A model generated the notes under the pieces. It did no database searches. It had not been told where the DNA came from and saw only the letters and a program-made list of their open reading frames with translations. Position numbers and translations under genes: made by a program. DNA of 12,606 bases. Origin: Rickettsiales bacterium (GTDB lineage Bacteria > Pseudomonadota > Alphaproteobacteria > Rickettsiales > UBA1997). Below, in pieces: positions 12,555 through 12,606 of the stretch; position 1 is the first letter of the stretch; the number at the start of each line of letters is the position of its first letter. The stretch lies in assembly GCA_947425005.1 (NCBI GenBank), contig CANDYP010000031.1, forward strand, positions 1-12,606. The letters are read 5' to 3'.

Positions 12555-12567
12555 GACGTTATTTGAT

Positions 12568-12606
12568 TGAGTTCGTGACGAGAAACCCCCCTACCCCCCT
12601 TATCAG
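12568..12606. repeat. Palindromic repeat element 3 (forward unit, truncated by the window end)
   Basis: TGAGTTCGTGACGAGAAA (12568-12585) differs by one base from the outer arm of element 2. It is followed by the same C-rich core and a TTATCAG loop start before the window ends at 12606. It is therefore a third locus of the same family, 13 nt upstream of the YqaA-like start. Whether a mirror-image partner follows cannot be seen. Confidence 0.88.

Overview
The window looks like a piece of an alphaproteobacterial chromosome with moderate to low G+C, probably a deep-branching or metagenome-derived lineage. The best taxonomic evidence is the protein content. NuoG is of the mitochondrial/alphaproteobacterial type: it has N1b, N3 and N4 cluster motifs but no N7 motif. 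S16 carries a long Ala/Lys/Glu tail, and the HIT protein and RNase PH look alphaproteobacterial. I cannot name a genus. Many genes lack a recognisable Shine-Dalgarno sequence; ssb and metC are the clear exceptions.

Layout. Positions 1-195 hold a hairpin and a perfect 40-bp inverted repeat (element 1). Next comes rph (+), whose stop codon overlaps that of a convergent RelE-type toxin / ribbon-helix-helix antitoxin operon (-). rlmN (+, GTG start) is followed by a second palindromic element (element 2) that separates it from the convergent dnaJ (-). A leftward block then runs from right to left: ssb, nuoG, rpsP, rdgB, dnaJ. Candidate hairpin terminators lie after each gene from ssb to rdgB. The 303-nt stretch 7948-8250 separates ssb from a rightward block: an exported cyclophilin, a structured intergenic element, an Abi-like HEPN protein, a HIT hydrolase, metC and a prepilin-like protein with a LamG-like domain. 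The last gene (-) is a small YqaA/DedA-type membrane protein. It is preceded by a third copy of the palindromic repeat, cut off by the window end.

How the genes work together. Most are housekeeping genes: RNA maturation and modification (rph, rlmN), protein folding (dnaJ, cyclophilin), nucleotide-pool cleaning (rdgB), translation (rpsP), respiration (nuoG), DNA maintenance (ssb) and methionine metabolism (metC). They sit outside the neighbourhoods where rpsP, nuoG and rph-rdgB are usually found, which suggests a rearranged genome.

Three accessory components stand out. The first is the type II toxin-antitoxin pair inserted between rph and rlmN. The second, and most interesting, is a structured-RNA-like element (about 8842-8935) directly upstream of an Abi_2/AbiF-type HEPN gene that is translationally coupled by ATGA to a HIT hydrolase. 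It is a candidate RNA-associated toxin-antitoxin or abortive-infection unit. The third is a modular family of palindromic repeats resembling REP/BIME elements, present three times in 12.6 kb.
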